Both the position numbers and the translations under genes were made by a program. Shown piece after piece: positions 13,843-22,253 of a stretch of 38,583 bases of DNA (the stretch's first letter is position 1; every line of letters begins with the position of its first letter). The stretch is taken from assembly GCA_023129165.1 (NCBI GenBank), contig JAGMCL010000053.1, positions 1 to 38,583 of the forward strand. Direction: 5' to 3'. The notes under the pieces are model-generated. The model was not told the DNA's origin. It worked only from the letters and a program-made list of their open reading frames with translations, and did no database searches. Source of the DNA: Caldifarciminota bacterium (GTDB lineage: Bacteria > Hydrothermota > UBA3073).

Positions 13843-16032
13843 TTAGAATTCCTTTCCAACCTGGAAATGAGGTACCCATCCATCTTCTCCATAGGCAAAA
13901 TCAAATCCAAGGAGTCCCATCAATGGAACCTCCATTCTTATACCAAAACCTAATCCTCTTTTCAGGTCTCGCAGGTTTATCTCCTCAAGGTTAGTCCATG
14001 TGTTTCCAAGATCCATAAATACTATCGGGTATATATTCTGTGTAAAAGAGATTTTTGCCTCGACGGTAAAAAGAAGGGCATACCTGCCACCTATAACTTT
14101 CCCACCCTCAAAAACACCTATTGATAGGTCTGGATAACCCCTAATACCCCAGACTCCTACACCGCCGAGTATAAATCTCTCATATGTTGGGGCATCTGGT
14201 GGATTAATCACACCAAATTTACCTCTTACAAGGGTGGCGAAGTTGAGTGGTAAAGTATTATAGACCTGTGATTCAAATATAAACTTTTGGAATCGGACAG
14301 TGCCGCCAAGACCAGCTATTTCAATGCGTGCAGAGTTTTTTGAACCCTCTTTAGGATTCATAAAGTTGTCACGTGAATCCCTTCTAATTCCTAACGTAAT
14401 TGCACTCTTCCATCTTTCACCTGCCTCATCTATAATTGATTGTGGTGCTGTGCTATCTGCTGTGATAAAGAGGTTTTCAAGTTCATAAGAGGCATATCCA
14501 TAAGTATATGCTAATTTAGGAATAAGCCTGGATACATCTATCCTTCCTCCGGTTCTTCTTTCACCAAATGTTGGTTTATCAATCTCAAGACTATATAAAT
14601 GGAGTCCTACGGTCAGTGGCGTATCAAAGAGCCATGGTTCTCTGAACCCGAGTTCGTAGTTTGCAAATTTGCCTCCTTTATCTATTTTGAAATAGAGTAG
14701 TTCACCACGTCCCCTGAGATTTGGTATGGATATGCTAATGTTACCGTATAGCTTTGTTTCTGCAGCATAACTGATACCGATATTAAATTGCCCTGCCTGT
14801 TTTTCCTCTACGTTGAACGTGAGATCTATATCTCCCTTGTCATTAACTACCCTGGTATCCAGTGTTAGATTCTCAAAGAAACCAAGATTAAATACATTTC
14901 TCTGTGAGCGTATTAGTTCGTTTCTTCGTAGTATATCACCTGGAAAAAGCGTGAGTTCCCTGCGTATAACCTTCTCGTGAGTTTTATTATTTCCCTTTAC
15001 CAACATATAATGAACTTTTGCAGGATTTCCTTCATTGATATTATATGTTATATTTACAATAGAGTCATTTAGCTTTTCTTCCACATTTATATGAAGATAG
15101 AGGTATCCCATATCACCATATATTTCATATAGAGCCTGAGTGGTTTCATCCAATTTTTTAACATTGTATATGTTGCCTTTTTTGGATTTAATGATACTGT
15201 AAAGCCTTTCTTCTGGAAAAACTGTATTGCCTGTGATGGTTATATCACCAAAATAGAGACATTTCCCCTCATCAAGAGTTATCTCGATTCTTATCCAGTT
15301 ATCTCCTAATTCAACAAATTCAACGTTTTTTATCTCTACATTTGGGTATCCTCTTTGTGCATAGAAATCCTTTATCTTATCCATATCCTCAATAAACTTA
15401 TCTTCATCGAATATTCCGCGTCTAATAAACCACCATCCCTTTTCCTTATTATTCAGCTTTACCTTTATTGCACCATCTGGAAAAGCATTATTACCGATGA
15501 TTTCAATCTTTTTTATCCTAAGGTTAGCCTTTTCAGTAATAAAGTATCTTATAATCAGACCATCTTCAGTCATCTCAGTTTTGTAATCAACCTCTACTAG
15601 AAATTGCCCCTTATCACGATACGCCTCAAGTATACTAACCTTACCATTGAAAATTAGCCTGCTGGAAGTAATGCTACCCTCTTTTATGTCACAGATCTCA
15701 CTCAAGTCCTTATCCTTTATCTTTTTGTTGCCTATAAACTCAACTATACTTGCCTTTGGATATTCATCGACCTGTATTATAAGCTTTATTCCACCACCTT
15801 TCTGTTCTGTAGTTATCCTAATATCCTCAAAGAGCCCAAGAGTATATAATTTCTTTATTGAGTTCTTCGTGCTTTCACTTGTAAAGTCTTTACCTATTGC
15901 AAGTCCTGATGCAGCAGTAATAAGCGACTTATCTACGAGTTCATTTCCACCAACCTCAATTTCAACGATTATCTGTGAATAGAGAGAGGTAGCAAAGATT
16001 AATATCCCAGTAATCAGCAAAACTTTCTTCAT
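13843..16032 (-). CDS. bamA: Outer-membrane assembly factor BamA (Omp85)
   Basis: The 729-residue protein starts at ATG 16032, chosen because CAGGAG precedes it and it opens a signal peptide (MKKVLLITGILIFATSLYSQ). An upstream in-frame ATG at 16071 would hide it. About five POTRA modules span roughly residues 20-350, with typical G.L.EDI and YxxxGY segments (LYTLGLFEDI, YAQRGYPNVEI). The rest is a 16-strand barrel with the loop-6 signature GIRGYP near residue 630 and a C-terminal Phe (QVGKEF). It inserts beta-barrel proteins into the outer membrane and is the best evidence that the host is diderm. comF follows directly. Confidence 0.92.
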   Translation of the reverse strand: MKKVLLITGILIFATSLYSQIIVEIEVGGNELVDKSLITAASGLAIGKDFTSESTKNSIKKLYTLGLFEDIRITTEQKGGGIKLIIQVDEYPKASIVEFIGNKKIKDKDLSEICDIKEGSITSSRLIFNGKVSILEAYRDKGQFLVEVDYKTEMTEDGLIIRYFITEKANLRIKKIEIIGNNAFPDGAIKVKLNNKEKGWWFIRRGIFDEDKFIEDMDKIKDFYAQRGYPNVEIKNVEFVELGDNWIRIEITLDEGKCLYFGDITITGNTVFPEERLYSIIKSKKGNIYNVKKLDETTQALYEIYGDMGYLYLHINVEEKLNDSIVNITYNINEGNPAKVHYMLVKGNNKTHEKVIRRELTLFPGDILRRNELIRSQRNVFNLGFFENLTLDTRVVNDKGDIDLTFNVEEKQAGQFNIGISYAAETKLYGNISISIPNLRGRGELLYFKIDKGGKFANYELGFREPWLFDTPLTVGLHLYSLEIDKPTFGERRTGGRIDVSRLIPKLAYTYGYASYELENLFITADSTAPQSIIDEAGERWKSAITLGIRRDSRDNFMNPKEGSKNSARIEIAGLGGTVRFQKFIFESQVYNTLPLNFATLVRGKFGVINPPDAPTYERFILGGVGVWGIRGYPDLSIGVFEGGKVIGGRYALLFTVEAKISFTQNIYPIVFMDLGNTWTNLEEINLRDLKRGLGFGIRMEVPLMGLLGFDFAYGEDGWVPHFQVGKEF

Positions 16033-16315
16033 TTTGTCTCCTGTAAAACCCGATGTAGTGTTAAATATCAACCACAGAGTGCATAGAGATTACTGATTTT
16101 TTTCTCTGTGTTCTCCTAAGCACTATGTTTTTCTAATTCATATAATAGAACAAAAGATAATAATCTCTTTAATCTAATAGTGTCGGTGCTTTTAAAAGAA
16201 AAATATATTTATTAGAAGAATCCTATGGAGAAGTTATCAAATCTTTCACCCCTATTTCGGAGTCCACAGAGTAACGTATCTTATTTATTGGAATATTTTT
16301 GTGAACTCCGTGGTT

Positions 16316-16377
16316 CCCTGTTAAATAAATTACCAGGAGTGATTAGTTATAGTTAATCATGTGACTATTTAACAGGG
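16316..16377. repeat. Compound inverted repeat element, copy 1
   Basis: CCCTGTTAAATA (16316-16327) pairs with TATTTAACAGGG (16366-16377), with an inner stem TGATTA/TAATCA (16340-16345, 16354-16359). The flank TGAATCTGTGGTT on the right appears inverted next to the related element at 17382-17443. The gene-free stretch 16033-16594 also holds degenerate CACAGAG-type repeats. Confidence 0.7.
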
Positions 16378-16594
16378 TGAATCTGTGGTTTATTCATAAA
16401 TTTAACATAAACAAACCCAACAAATTTATCCTGCTTGCCATGTAACGATAGTGTTCATGGTGAAATGCGACTTGTCCCATGAAATGTGTAACTATTTCAT
16501 CGGGAAGCATATTTCACTGGGACCCAACAAACGGAGCAAACCCAACAAACCGTGTAAACTCAACAAACCGTGTAAACCGTAGTAATTTATTTTT

Positions 16595-17329
16595 TTACTT
16601 TTCAATAAATGGCTTTATTAGATCGATTGGTATAGGGAATATGATTGTTGAATTTCTTTCTGTTGCAATGTCTGCAAGTGTTCCAAGGAAACGCAGTTGT
16701 AAAGCGGATGGTGATTTGGATAATACCTCAGAAGCACTCCTAAGCTTCTCAGCAGCCTCGAACTCACCCTGAGAGTGTATAACCTTTGCTCTCCTTTCCC
16801 TCTCTGCTTCTGCCTGGCGTGCCATTGCCCTCTTCATGGTATCAGGAAGGTCGACGTGTTTAATCTCAACCATGGAAACCTTTATTCCCCAGGGGTCAGT
16901 CGAAGTGTCAATTATGCCCTGCAGTTCCGAATTTATTCTATCCCTCTGCGAGAGTAATTCATCAAGTTCAGACTCACCAAGTACACTTCTAAGAGTTGTC
17001 TGCGCGACCTGAGAGGTGGCATAAAGATAATCCTGTACAGCAACTATTGCTTTGTCAGCATTCATAACCCTGAAATAGACAACTGCATTTACTGATACAG
17101 AGACATTATCCTTTGTGATGATGTCCTGTGGAGGGACATCCATTGTTATAACCCTTAGGGATACCCTGACCATTCTGTCAACAATAGGAATAAGAAGTAT
17201 GAGACCAGGTCCTTTAACTCCAATCAATCTACCCAGCCTGAATATGACACCACGTTCATATTCCTTTAATACCTTTATAGCATTTGCCAGAATTATAACG
17301 ACAAATATTATGACAACAATCCATAACAT
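16595..17329 (-). CDS. Slipin / stomatin-like SPFH-domain membrane protein
   Basis: The 244-residue protein has one N-terminal membrane anchor (residues about 1-20, [16 protein letters not shown]) and an SPFH/band-7 domain. It includes [25 protein letters not shown] and the slipin segment [12 protein letters not shown], then the coiled [20 protein letters not shown] helix. Slipins form ring-like oligomers in the inner membrane and usually pair with a NfeD protease, but no nfeD gene is adjacent. ATG 17329 follows AAGGAGG by four bases; an earlier in-frame ATG at 17374 lacks a site. Inverted copies of a compound hairpin flank the gene. Confidence 0.9.
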   Translation of the reverse strand: MLWIVVIIFVVIILANAIKVLKEYERGVIFRLGRLIGVKGPGLILLIPIVDRMVRVSLRVITMDVPPQDIITKDNVSVSVNAVVYFRVMNADKAIVAVQDYLYATSQVAQTTLRSVLGESELDELLSQRDRINSELQGIIDTSTDPWGIKVSMVEIKHVDLPDTMKRAMARQAEAERERRAKVIHSQGEFEAAEKLRSASEVLSKSPSALQLRFLGTLADIATERNSTIIFPIPIDLIKPFIEK

Positions 17330-17381
17330 AAAACCTCCTTTTGGTTGATTACGTATTGTTAAAAAACTAACCACAGATTCA

Positions 17382-17443
17382 CCTTGTTAAATATTTACAA
17401 AATTAAGTACAAATAATCATCTCTGGTACTTTATTTAACAGGG
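17382..17443. repeat. Compound inverted repeat element, copy 2 (inverted)
   Basis: GTTAAATA (17386-17393) pairs with TATTTAAC (17432-17439), flanked on the left by AACCACAGATTCACC, the reverse of the flank next to 16316-16377. The two copies face each other across the slipin gene. The rest of 17330-17841 holds a CCTGCC-family palindrome (17619-17638) and degenerate CTCTGTG/CACAGAG repeats, with no gene I can support. Confidence 0.6.
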
Positions 17444-17618
17444 GAGCCACAGAGAATTTTTAGTATTAAGGAATTATAGAAGATTATCTTCCCTCTGTGA
17501 CCTCTTATTAATCTCAAGATCCATTCCACAGGATATGTATGGAAAGGATACGGAATCTCACGGATAAGACTAATCTTTTATCACATCTTTTAATCTTGCT
17601 ATGCAAGTATAAACCACA

Positions 17619-17638
17619 CCTGCCTACCGTCAGGCAGG
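17619..17638. repeat. Palindromic repeat of the CCTGCC family
   Basis: CCTGCCTACCGTCAGGCAGG, an imperfect palindrome matching 10561-10580 at most positions, lies in the spacer between the TPR gene and the slipin gene. Confidence 0.7.
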
Positions 17639-17841
17639 GGGGGCACAGAGAGATAATATTTATTTTTCTCTGTGTACTCAAATTCTCTATCAGCGTTTTT
17701 CTTGCTTGTAGCTCACCTCTGGCAAACTTTGGGTTCAATAGAAGAGAGCACAGAGGTTTTCTATTTTTTTCTTAATTTTCTACCTCAAAGATACTCTGTG
17801 TCCTCTGTGGTTTCTTTCATATTTTTTCATATAAACGAGAA

Positions 17842-18309
17842 TCACTGTTCTTCTATTTTGTTCAATTTTTCATATATGCTGCGTGCATCATCTTTATAAC
17901 CCTGTTGTTTGTACAATTCTGCCATCGTTTTTGTAACAAATGGTGATCTAAGTTTTTCCATTGTTATCCTCACCCAGTTATCATTAGGAAAGAGAAGACG
18001 TGTACTATCTAAGACTTCCCTTGCTGATTCTTTATCACCATCTTGTAAATAGTATTCAACAAGCTTTTTTCTAATTGGAAGGTTAAACGGTATATTGAAC
18101 TTGGCATCGAGGAGAACCTTTAGTGCATTTTCAGGTTTACCAAGTTCACAGAGTACATCATAAAGGATAACATAAGGGCTTAACCAGTTTGGATACTTTG
18201 CAATTATATCTTCTAATATTTCCGCAGCCCTATCATACTTTTTGAGATTTACCATCCTCTTTGCTGCCTTCATCATCTCTGCAGGGTTTGTTTCATTATT
18301 TTGATGCAT
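17842..18309 (-). CDS. TPR-repeat protein
   Basis: The 155 residues are helical with about four tetratricopeptide repeats: AAKRMVNLKKYDRAAEILEDI (split around 15-35), YDVLCELGKPENALKVL, LVEYYLQDGDKESAREVL and MAELYKQQGYKDDARSIYEKL. No signal peptide or membrane segment is present, so a cytoplasmic protein-binding role is likely, partner unknown. ATG 18309 has no clear Shine-Dalgarno. No operon partner is adjacent. Confidence 0.75.
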   Translation of the reverse strand: MHQNNETNPAEMMKAAKRMVNLKKYDRAAEILEDIIAKYPNWLSPYVILYDVLCELGKPENALKVLLDAKFNIPFNLPIRKKLVEYYLQDGDKESAREVLDSTRLLFPNDNWVRITMEKLRSPFVTKTMAELYKQQGYKDDARSIYEKLNKIEEQ

Positions 18310-18336
18310 GTTTTTTTATAACTAAGATACATCTGT

Positions 18337-18655
18337 TCTTTGTGTCTTCGTGACAAGTTAGTAGCCACCAAGACACTAAGGCACCAAGATTATGAAATTC
18401 TTTTATTTTTTAAATAACTACTTAAATCTTTTCTTTGTGACTCGGAGCCTTTGTGGCGAGTTATTAACCACCAAGGCACTAAGTTTTTGGAATCATTCTT
18501 TTTTCAAATAATTAAGATATATCTTTTCTTAGTGACTTCGTGACTTAGTGGCAAACTCTTTTAGACACCAAGACACCAAGATTTTAGAATTAAAATAACT
18601 AATAACAGATAACAATTAACAATAACCTATTACTTCGTGTCTTCGTGGCAAACTT
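18337..18655. repeat. Degenerate CACCAAGACAC / GTGTCTTCGTG repeat cluster
   Basis: The spacer holds at least three rounds of a CACCAAG(A/G)CAC...AAG block alternating with its reverse complement (CTTCGTGTCTTCGTGG, GTGACTTCGTGACTTAGTGG). Each pair can fold into a long imperfect hairpin. No coding region is seen here. Confidence 0.65.
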
Positions 18656-18662
18656 TTTCCAC

Positions 18663-18691
18663 TTGACATTTATCCGTTTTTATGTTATAAT
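18663..18691 (+). promoter_or_regulatory. Sigma-70 promoter of tRNA-Arg(TCT), perfect consensus
   Basis: TTGACA 18663-18668, 17 bases, TATAAT 18686-18691. The tRNA begins 9 bases after the -10 box, so transcription should start within a base or two of the mature 5' end. Confidence 0.85.
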
Positions 18692-18699
18692 ATACCACA

Positions 18700-18773
18700 G
18701 CGCCTGTAGCTCAAATGGATAGAGCATCGGATTTCTAATCCGAGGGTTGTGGGTTCAACTCCCGCCAGGCGTA
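18700..18773 (+). tRNA. tRNA-Arg(TCT)
   Basis: Acceptor GCGCCTG/CAGGCGT (G1-U72), D stem GCTC/GAGC, anticodon stem TCGGA/TCCGA with loop TTTCTAA, T stem GTGGG/CCCGC, discriminator A. It marks the left edge of the accessory island, but no duplicate of its 3' end was found at the right edge. Confidence 0.95.
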
Positions 18774-18873
18774 TTTTATTATAGCAAAGAACTTAAGTAT
18801 TTTATTACCTAAAACCAATCCAATCAGGTCTTTACTCTCTTTATAATAGTAGCCATCTAATCACCTCGGCTAT

Positions 18874-18902
18874 ATTATACCACGAACTCCCATAAATGTC
18901 AA
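18874..18902 (-). promoter_or_regulatory. Minus-strand promoter inside a dispersed repeat, antisense to tRNA-Arg
   Basis: On the minus strand this reads TTGACA, 17 bases, TATAAT. The spacer (TTTATGGGAGTTCGTGG) is nearly identical to that of a decayed copy at 29481-29508 and partly similar to 32567-32595. It points toward tRNA-Arg(TCT) and the TPR gene, with no minus-strand start for 560 bases. Confidence 0.6.
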
Positions 18903-19047
18903 GGAAAAAGTCACAGAAGGGATAGTTGAAACAGTATAATCGGTAGGTCTATTATTCTGGTGCTATGCAATGAATGAAACCGAAGTAGCAAAATCAATCT
19001 TTTTGGAGCTGATGATTATTCATCTATTATGGGATTGGCTCATATTT

Positions 19048-19701
19048 TTAAAATAAAATACCGCCTTCTTTTTTAATATTTTTCAACATCTTAATGTAAT
19101 TATCTTGGAAATCGTCAAAAACAAATAATTCGTCAATATAATATTTTAATTTATCCATAATACATAATATAATCGAACCACCAATCCCTGCTCTATCTTT
19201 ATGGTTTTTATTGTCATCTATTTCTTTTTGTTTTTTCGTTATATTAAGCAGCTCTTCAAAAGGATCTTTTGTATTTTTGATATTTTTAATTAATTCTTCA
19301 ACTCCATTGCCCGGCTTTACACCAACACCGTAAATTAAATTTTCTGATTTAAAGAGGTTTTTTGACCTATAAGCAAATCCGATATATTTATCAATATCGT
19401 TATCGTAACCAAAATGATAAACACTAGAATCTATCTCAATATTTTTATATAAATCATTTAGACAATTAGTTGTTATTTCATCTAAGCTTTTAATATTTTT
19501 TACTATTACATCTTTTTGTATTTTTACATACCAGTTTATTAAGAGATCTATGCAACCTGTTCCCACAACAATAGTTTTTATATGTGGTAGTAGAAATAGT
19601 TTTGTGATATATTTAAAAGGTTTACCATTAGATGTAGAAGCTAATGTATCAGTTATAATAGCTACAGAAGAAGGGTCTAACATATAATTTAATATACTCA
19701 T
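19048..19701 (-). CDS. HslV/proteasome-like Ntn-hydrolase family protein
   Basis: The 217-residue protein starts MSILNYML. If Met1 is removed, Ser becomes residue 1, Asp falls at 17 (AIITD) and Lys at 33 (KYITK). This is the T1/D17/K33 spacing of HslV and proteasome beta subunits, and VVGTG at 44-48 aligns with their glycine-rich strand. The nucleophile would be Ser rather than Thr. I infer an N-terminal-nucleophile protease or a descendant of one, cytoplasmic. No HslU/ClpX-type unfoldase gene is nearby. It follows the DUF2321 gene by 48 bases on the same strand, suggesting an operon HTH-DUF2321-Ntn. The C-terminal half has no motif I recognise. Confidence 0.65.
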   Translation of the reverse strand: MSILNYMLDPSSVAIITDTLASTSNGKPFKYITKLFLLPHIKTIVVGTGCIDLLINWYVKIQKDVIVKNIKSLDEITTNCLNDLYKNIEIDSSVYHFGYDNDIDKYIGFAYRSKNLFKSENLIYGVGVKPGNGVEELIKNIKNTKDPFEELLNITKKQKEIDDNKNHKDRAGIGGSIILCIMDKLKYYIDELFVFDDFQDNYIKMLKNIKKEGGILF

Positions 19702-19749
19702 ATTCTCTTTCTTAACAACTTCTGGGTCTTGCTGTATTCTTCAACGTGC

Positions 19750-20238
19750 TTAAGGCCATAACATTTTCTTTGCTGTTTCACTTATAATATCAACTAAAAT
19801 ATCTCTAAAAGCATCCATAAATTTTTTACCTGTTTTGGAGATAATTTTTTTAAACTTCGTGGTAGCAACCATGGTTCCTGGTGTATCTTTTATCATATCA
19901 TCTATGCTTTGTACTAATATTTTCTTCTCCTCATCTGTGATATTTTCTAATTCTTGAGTAAGCTCACGGGCAGCTTTTATTATAGCTTCTGTCCAAGGAT
20001 ATGGCTCTCCGCAATTATGACAAAATTTTGGTAATGAAAAAAGATGTCCAATGGGTTGTCTACCAATCACACGAGAACCTATAATGGGAGTTTCACATTT
20101 TGGGCACTTTTTAATAGTCTTCGTACCACAATCAACACAGAAGTCTCGGCTCATATCTGGTCGAGAATGAATTGCTGGATTTACAATATGCCCATTTAAA
20201 CAGATTTGAGCTTCGTCATATTTATTTGAATAATTCAT
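19750..20238 (-). CDS. DUF2321 zinc-ribbon protein
   Basis: The 162 residues begin with AQICLNGHIVN (Cys13, His17), then paired cysteines at 34/37 (FCVDCG), 45/48 (KCPKC) and 73/76 (FCHNCG), followed by GEPYPWTEA, the hallmark order of DUF2321. At least two metal sites are expected. The C-terminal half is helical and lysine-rich without motifs. Function is unknown. The first 17 bases overlap the end of the upstream HTH gene, so translation is probably coupled; the Ntn-hydrolase gene follows. Confidence 0.8.
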   Translation of the reverse strand: MNYSNKYDEAQICLNGHIVNPAIHSRPDMSRDFCVDCGTKTIKKCPKCETPIIGSRVIGRQPIGHLFSLPKFCHNCGEPYPWTEAIIKAARELTQELENITDEEKKILVQSIDDMIKDTPGTMVATTKFKKIISKTGKKFMDAFRDILVDIISETAKKMLWP

Positions 20239-20503
20239 AATTCCTCCTCATCGGGTAGTACCTAAAAATGATCCTTTGATAAATATTTATACACTCCCCT
20301 TTTTTAGTCTTTTTTTCTTGTATTAAATTAGTCAATACTCCATTATCAAGCCAGTTGTCTATCTCTTTCTTATCGTATCTGTGTTCTTTATTACTAATGC
20401 GTTTATGAGGTATCTTACCAAGCCTTAAGTAATAGTAAAGTCTTCTTTTAATCATAGAAAGGTAAGCAACTAAGTCCCCAATCTTCATTAGCCTTTTTAC
20501 CAT
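20222..20503 (-). CDS. Excisionase/MerR-like helix-turn-helix protein
   Basis: The 93-residue protein has an N-terminal HTH_17-type winged helix: MKIGDLVAYLSM, then IKRRLYYYLRLGKIPHKRI and YDKKEIDNWL at about 6-52. It matches the layout of excisionase-family DNA-binding domains (helix, turn, 'Y..LR.GKIP..R', 'EI..WL'). The C-terminal 40 residues are basic and unassigned. It overlaps the DUF2321 gene by 17 bases. Role inferred: local transcription regulator or recombination directionality factor. Confidence 0.7.
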   Translation of the reverse strand: MVKRLMKIGDLVAYLSMIKRRLYYYLRLGKIPHKRISNKEHRYDKKEIDNWLDNGVLTNLIQEKKTKKGECINIYQRIIFRYYPMRRNYELFK

Positions 20504-20624
20504 GTATAATTTCCCAATTATTCAAAATTACAATTTCACAATCCTCTCCTTATTTCCTCGGTATTCTGTTTCAGCTGCACTTCTTTTCACTTACGCCAAC
20601 CAAAAAAGGCACCTTTAGATAGAA

Positions 20625-21467
20625 CTACTTAAATTTTCTCTCGGTGAATACACCTTGTTTCTCCCTCTTTTCTGCTTCCTTTTTGTCGCTAAATGTCTTT
20701 TGCATAGCCTTTTCTTTCCAGTACTTTGCTTCCTTCTTGTTTTTCATAATCTTTTCGTCTATAGTTGCGATGGCTGTATACCCCAATGTTATAACTTCTC
20801 TTATGATATCCTTCAGTTCTATAAACATTTCTCGATATTCCTTGGTTATACAACCTACTGAAGTTTCGTGTTTCAGTATCTCAAATAATTCTCCAAAAGA
20901 ATTTTGTATGCATATTTTTTGGTTAAGTACACCAAGAGAATAATAGAAAAGCATTACTGTATAGAAAACCTCTCCTGGGAGTGTGTGTAATTCTTGAGCT
21001 ATAGTATTATAGATTGTTTTGTCAAAAAGTTTATGAGGAATCGAATACTGTAGAGCCTTATAGAAATCAACATCGTTTTCTTCTACATGGAATATGTCTT
21101 TTAGCATCCCGAAGTTATTAAGCTGGGTCAGAATATCGAAAAGAACAAGTTTACTAATCCCATAACGTTTGTCTCGATTAGCATGAAACCTTGTTAAATA
21201 AAGAGTTAGTAAGACAATTGAAAGAGTTATAAGATTAGTAATTAGTATTACCTGCCAACTGTCTTTAAATCGTACCGAATCCTGTCTTTTGTTTCTCAGA
21301 GCGTCCGTTTCTGTTTCCCTTTCTGTTTGCACTTGCTCTGGTGTTTTTGTTAGAAGAACTGTTTTACCCCCTTCTATCGTTTCATTGTGATCGGAGGAAA
21401 TTAGGGTTGCTGAAATGGTGCTTAAAAGTACAGCGATATATAACCAATAAGATACCATTCTCCTCAT
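20625..21467 (-). CDS. Membrane protein of unknown function
   Basis: The 280-residue protein is not recognised. A hydrophobic N-terminus (about 5-24) is followed by a charged, Thr/Glu-rich segment and a second membrane span at about 71-91 (VILITNLITLSIVLLTLYL). The rest is a largely helical cytoplasmic-type domain ending in a Lys/Glu-rich coiled-coil-like tail (KNKKEAKYWKEKAMQK). AAAGGAGA precedes ATG 21467 by four bases. It lies 67 bases downstream of the exported-protein gene on the same strand, so the two are probably one unit. Confidence 0.6.
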   Translation of the reverse strand: MRRMVSYWLYIAVLLSTISATLISSDHNETIEGGKTVLLTKTPEQVQTERETETDALRNKRQDSVRFKDSWQVILITNLITLSIVLLTLYLTRFHANRDKRYGISKLVLFDILTQLNNFGMLKDIFHVEENDVDFYKALQYSIPHKLFDKTIYNTIAQELHTLPGEVFYTVMLFYYSLGVLNQKICIQNSFGELFEILKHETSVGCITKEYREMFIELKDIIREVITLGYTAIATIDEKIMKNKKEAKYWKEKAMQKTFSDKKEAEKREKQGVFTERKFK

Positions 21468-21534
21468 GAAATCTCCTTTCTTTTATAATGAATTTACTTG
21501 CTGTGTCTTCTTCATAGATTGGGAAGATTGTGAC

Positions 21535-22002
21535 TTATTGCGATATTAACTTTGCCTCAGCTGTATCTTCACTATCGGTATTAATAAGCTTATATGGATA
21601 ATGGGGGTTGTTGCTCTCGATAACAACAATATCTTCAAATGAAAGCCAAAGCATTGTGTTAATCCTATCAATAGGTGAGATTTCCCAAAGGGAACCATCT
21701 TCAAGTTGAATAAAATCTCCTCTATCTATCTTCTCTGATACCCAATGTGTATTACCTACTCCCCAATAAGTTTGTCCCGAACTTTCCGATATAGCCTCTA
21801 TTACCTCTAATGTCCAATTGGCTAACCATTGTTCCAGTGCTTTACGTTCTAATTTGGTAAGTCTTATGATACCTGTTTGCTTTTGTTCTTCTACGGTCAT
21901 GAGCTCGTAAAGCGTAAGAAAGGGAAGATCTTGGGCTATTGTAACAGATACAGTCGTCAACATTAAAATAGCTCCTAAATATGTTAAATGTTTTTTTTGC
22001 AT
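21535..22002 (-). CDS. Exported protein of unknown function
   Basis: The 155 residues start with a signal peptide (MQKKHLTYLGAILMLTTVSV, cleavage likely after TIA). The conserved-looking core at about 85-140 contains WVSEKIDRGDFIQLEDGS and LWEISPIDR, then IVVIES and YPYKLINTD. I recall similar 'LEDGSLWEVSP.D' hypothetical proteins in diverse Gram-negatives, with no known function. AAAGGAGAA precedes ATG 22002. It is followed by the membrane protein gene. Confidence 0.65.
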   Translation of the reverse strand: MQKKHLTYLGAILMLTTVSVTIAQDLPFLTLYELMTVEEQKQTGIIRLTKLERKALEQWLANWTLEVIEAISESSGQTYWGVGNTHWVSEKIDRGDFIQLEDGSLWEISPIDRINTMLWLSFEDIVVIESNNPHYPYKLINTDSEDTAEAKLISQ

Positions 22003-22076
22003 GTCAGTTCTCCTTTAAAAACCCAAAGAGTGTATCGGCTATCGTAAATTGTGTTGTTGTCATTTGATGTTGGTTT

Positions 22077-22253
22077 TTAAATTATAATATCTTTTCTTAG
22101 ATATCCATTCCATATAAGACCGAGATCGTATAGACCCCCAGGTGTCCAAACAGTTCTATTGTCTTGCCTTTCATTCCAACCCTTACCTTCTTTAAACGCC
22201 ACCTTAAAGACCTGAATCTCCTGTATATTATCTTGTATTTGTTGTTTGAACAT
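22077..22253 (-). CDS. Short reading frame, 58 codons, of uncertain status
   Basis: ATG 22253 to TAA 22077-22079 encodes a plausible-looking product (begins MFKQQIQDNIQEIQVFKVAF, ends NGYLRKDIII). There is no ribosome-binding site, and it overlaps the decayed 3' part of the nuclease pseudogene by 26 bases in another frame. It may be the C-terminal scrap of a further lost gene. Not recognised. Confidence 0.3.
   Translation of the reverse strand: MFKQQIQDNIQEIQVFKVAFKEGKGWNERQDNRTVWTPGGLYDLGLIWNGYLRKDIII

Noticed and set aside
18337-18655. CRISPR-like regular repeats
   Set aside because: Units are degenerate, alternate with their own reverse complements and lack uniform unique spacers; no cas genes are present. 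No other CRISPR-like array was seen in the window.
18750-18773. 3' end of tRNA-Arg(TCT) as an attachment site for the island
   Set aside because: I found no second copy of GGTTCAACTCCCGCC at the right side of the island by eye; a computed search could reopen this.
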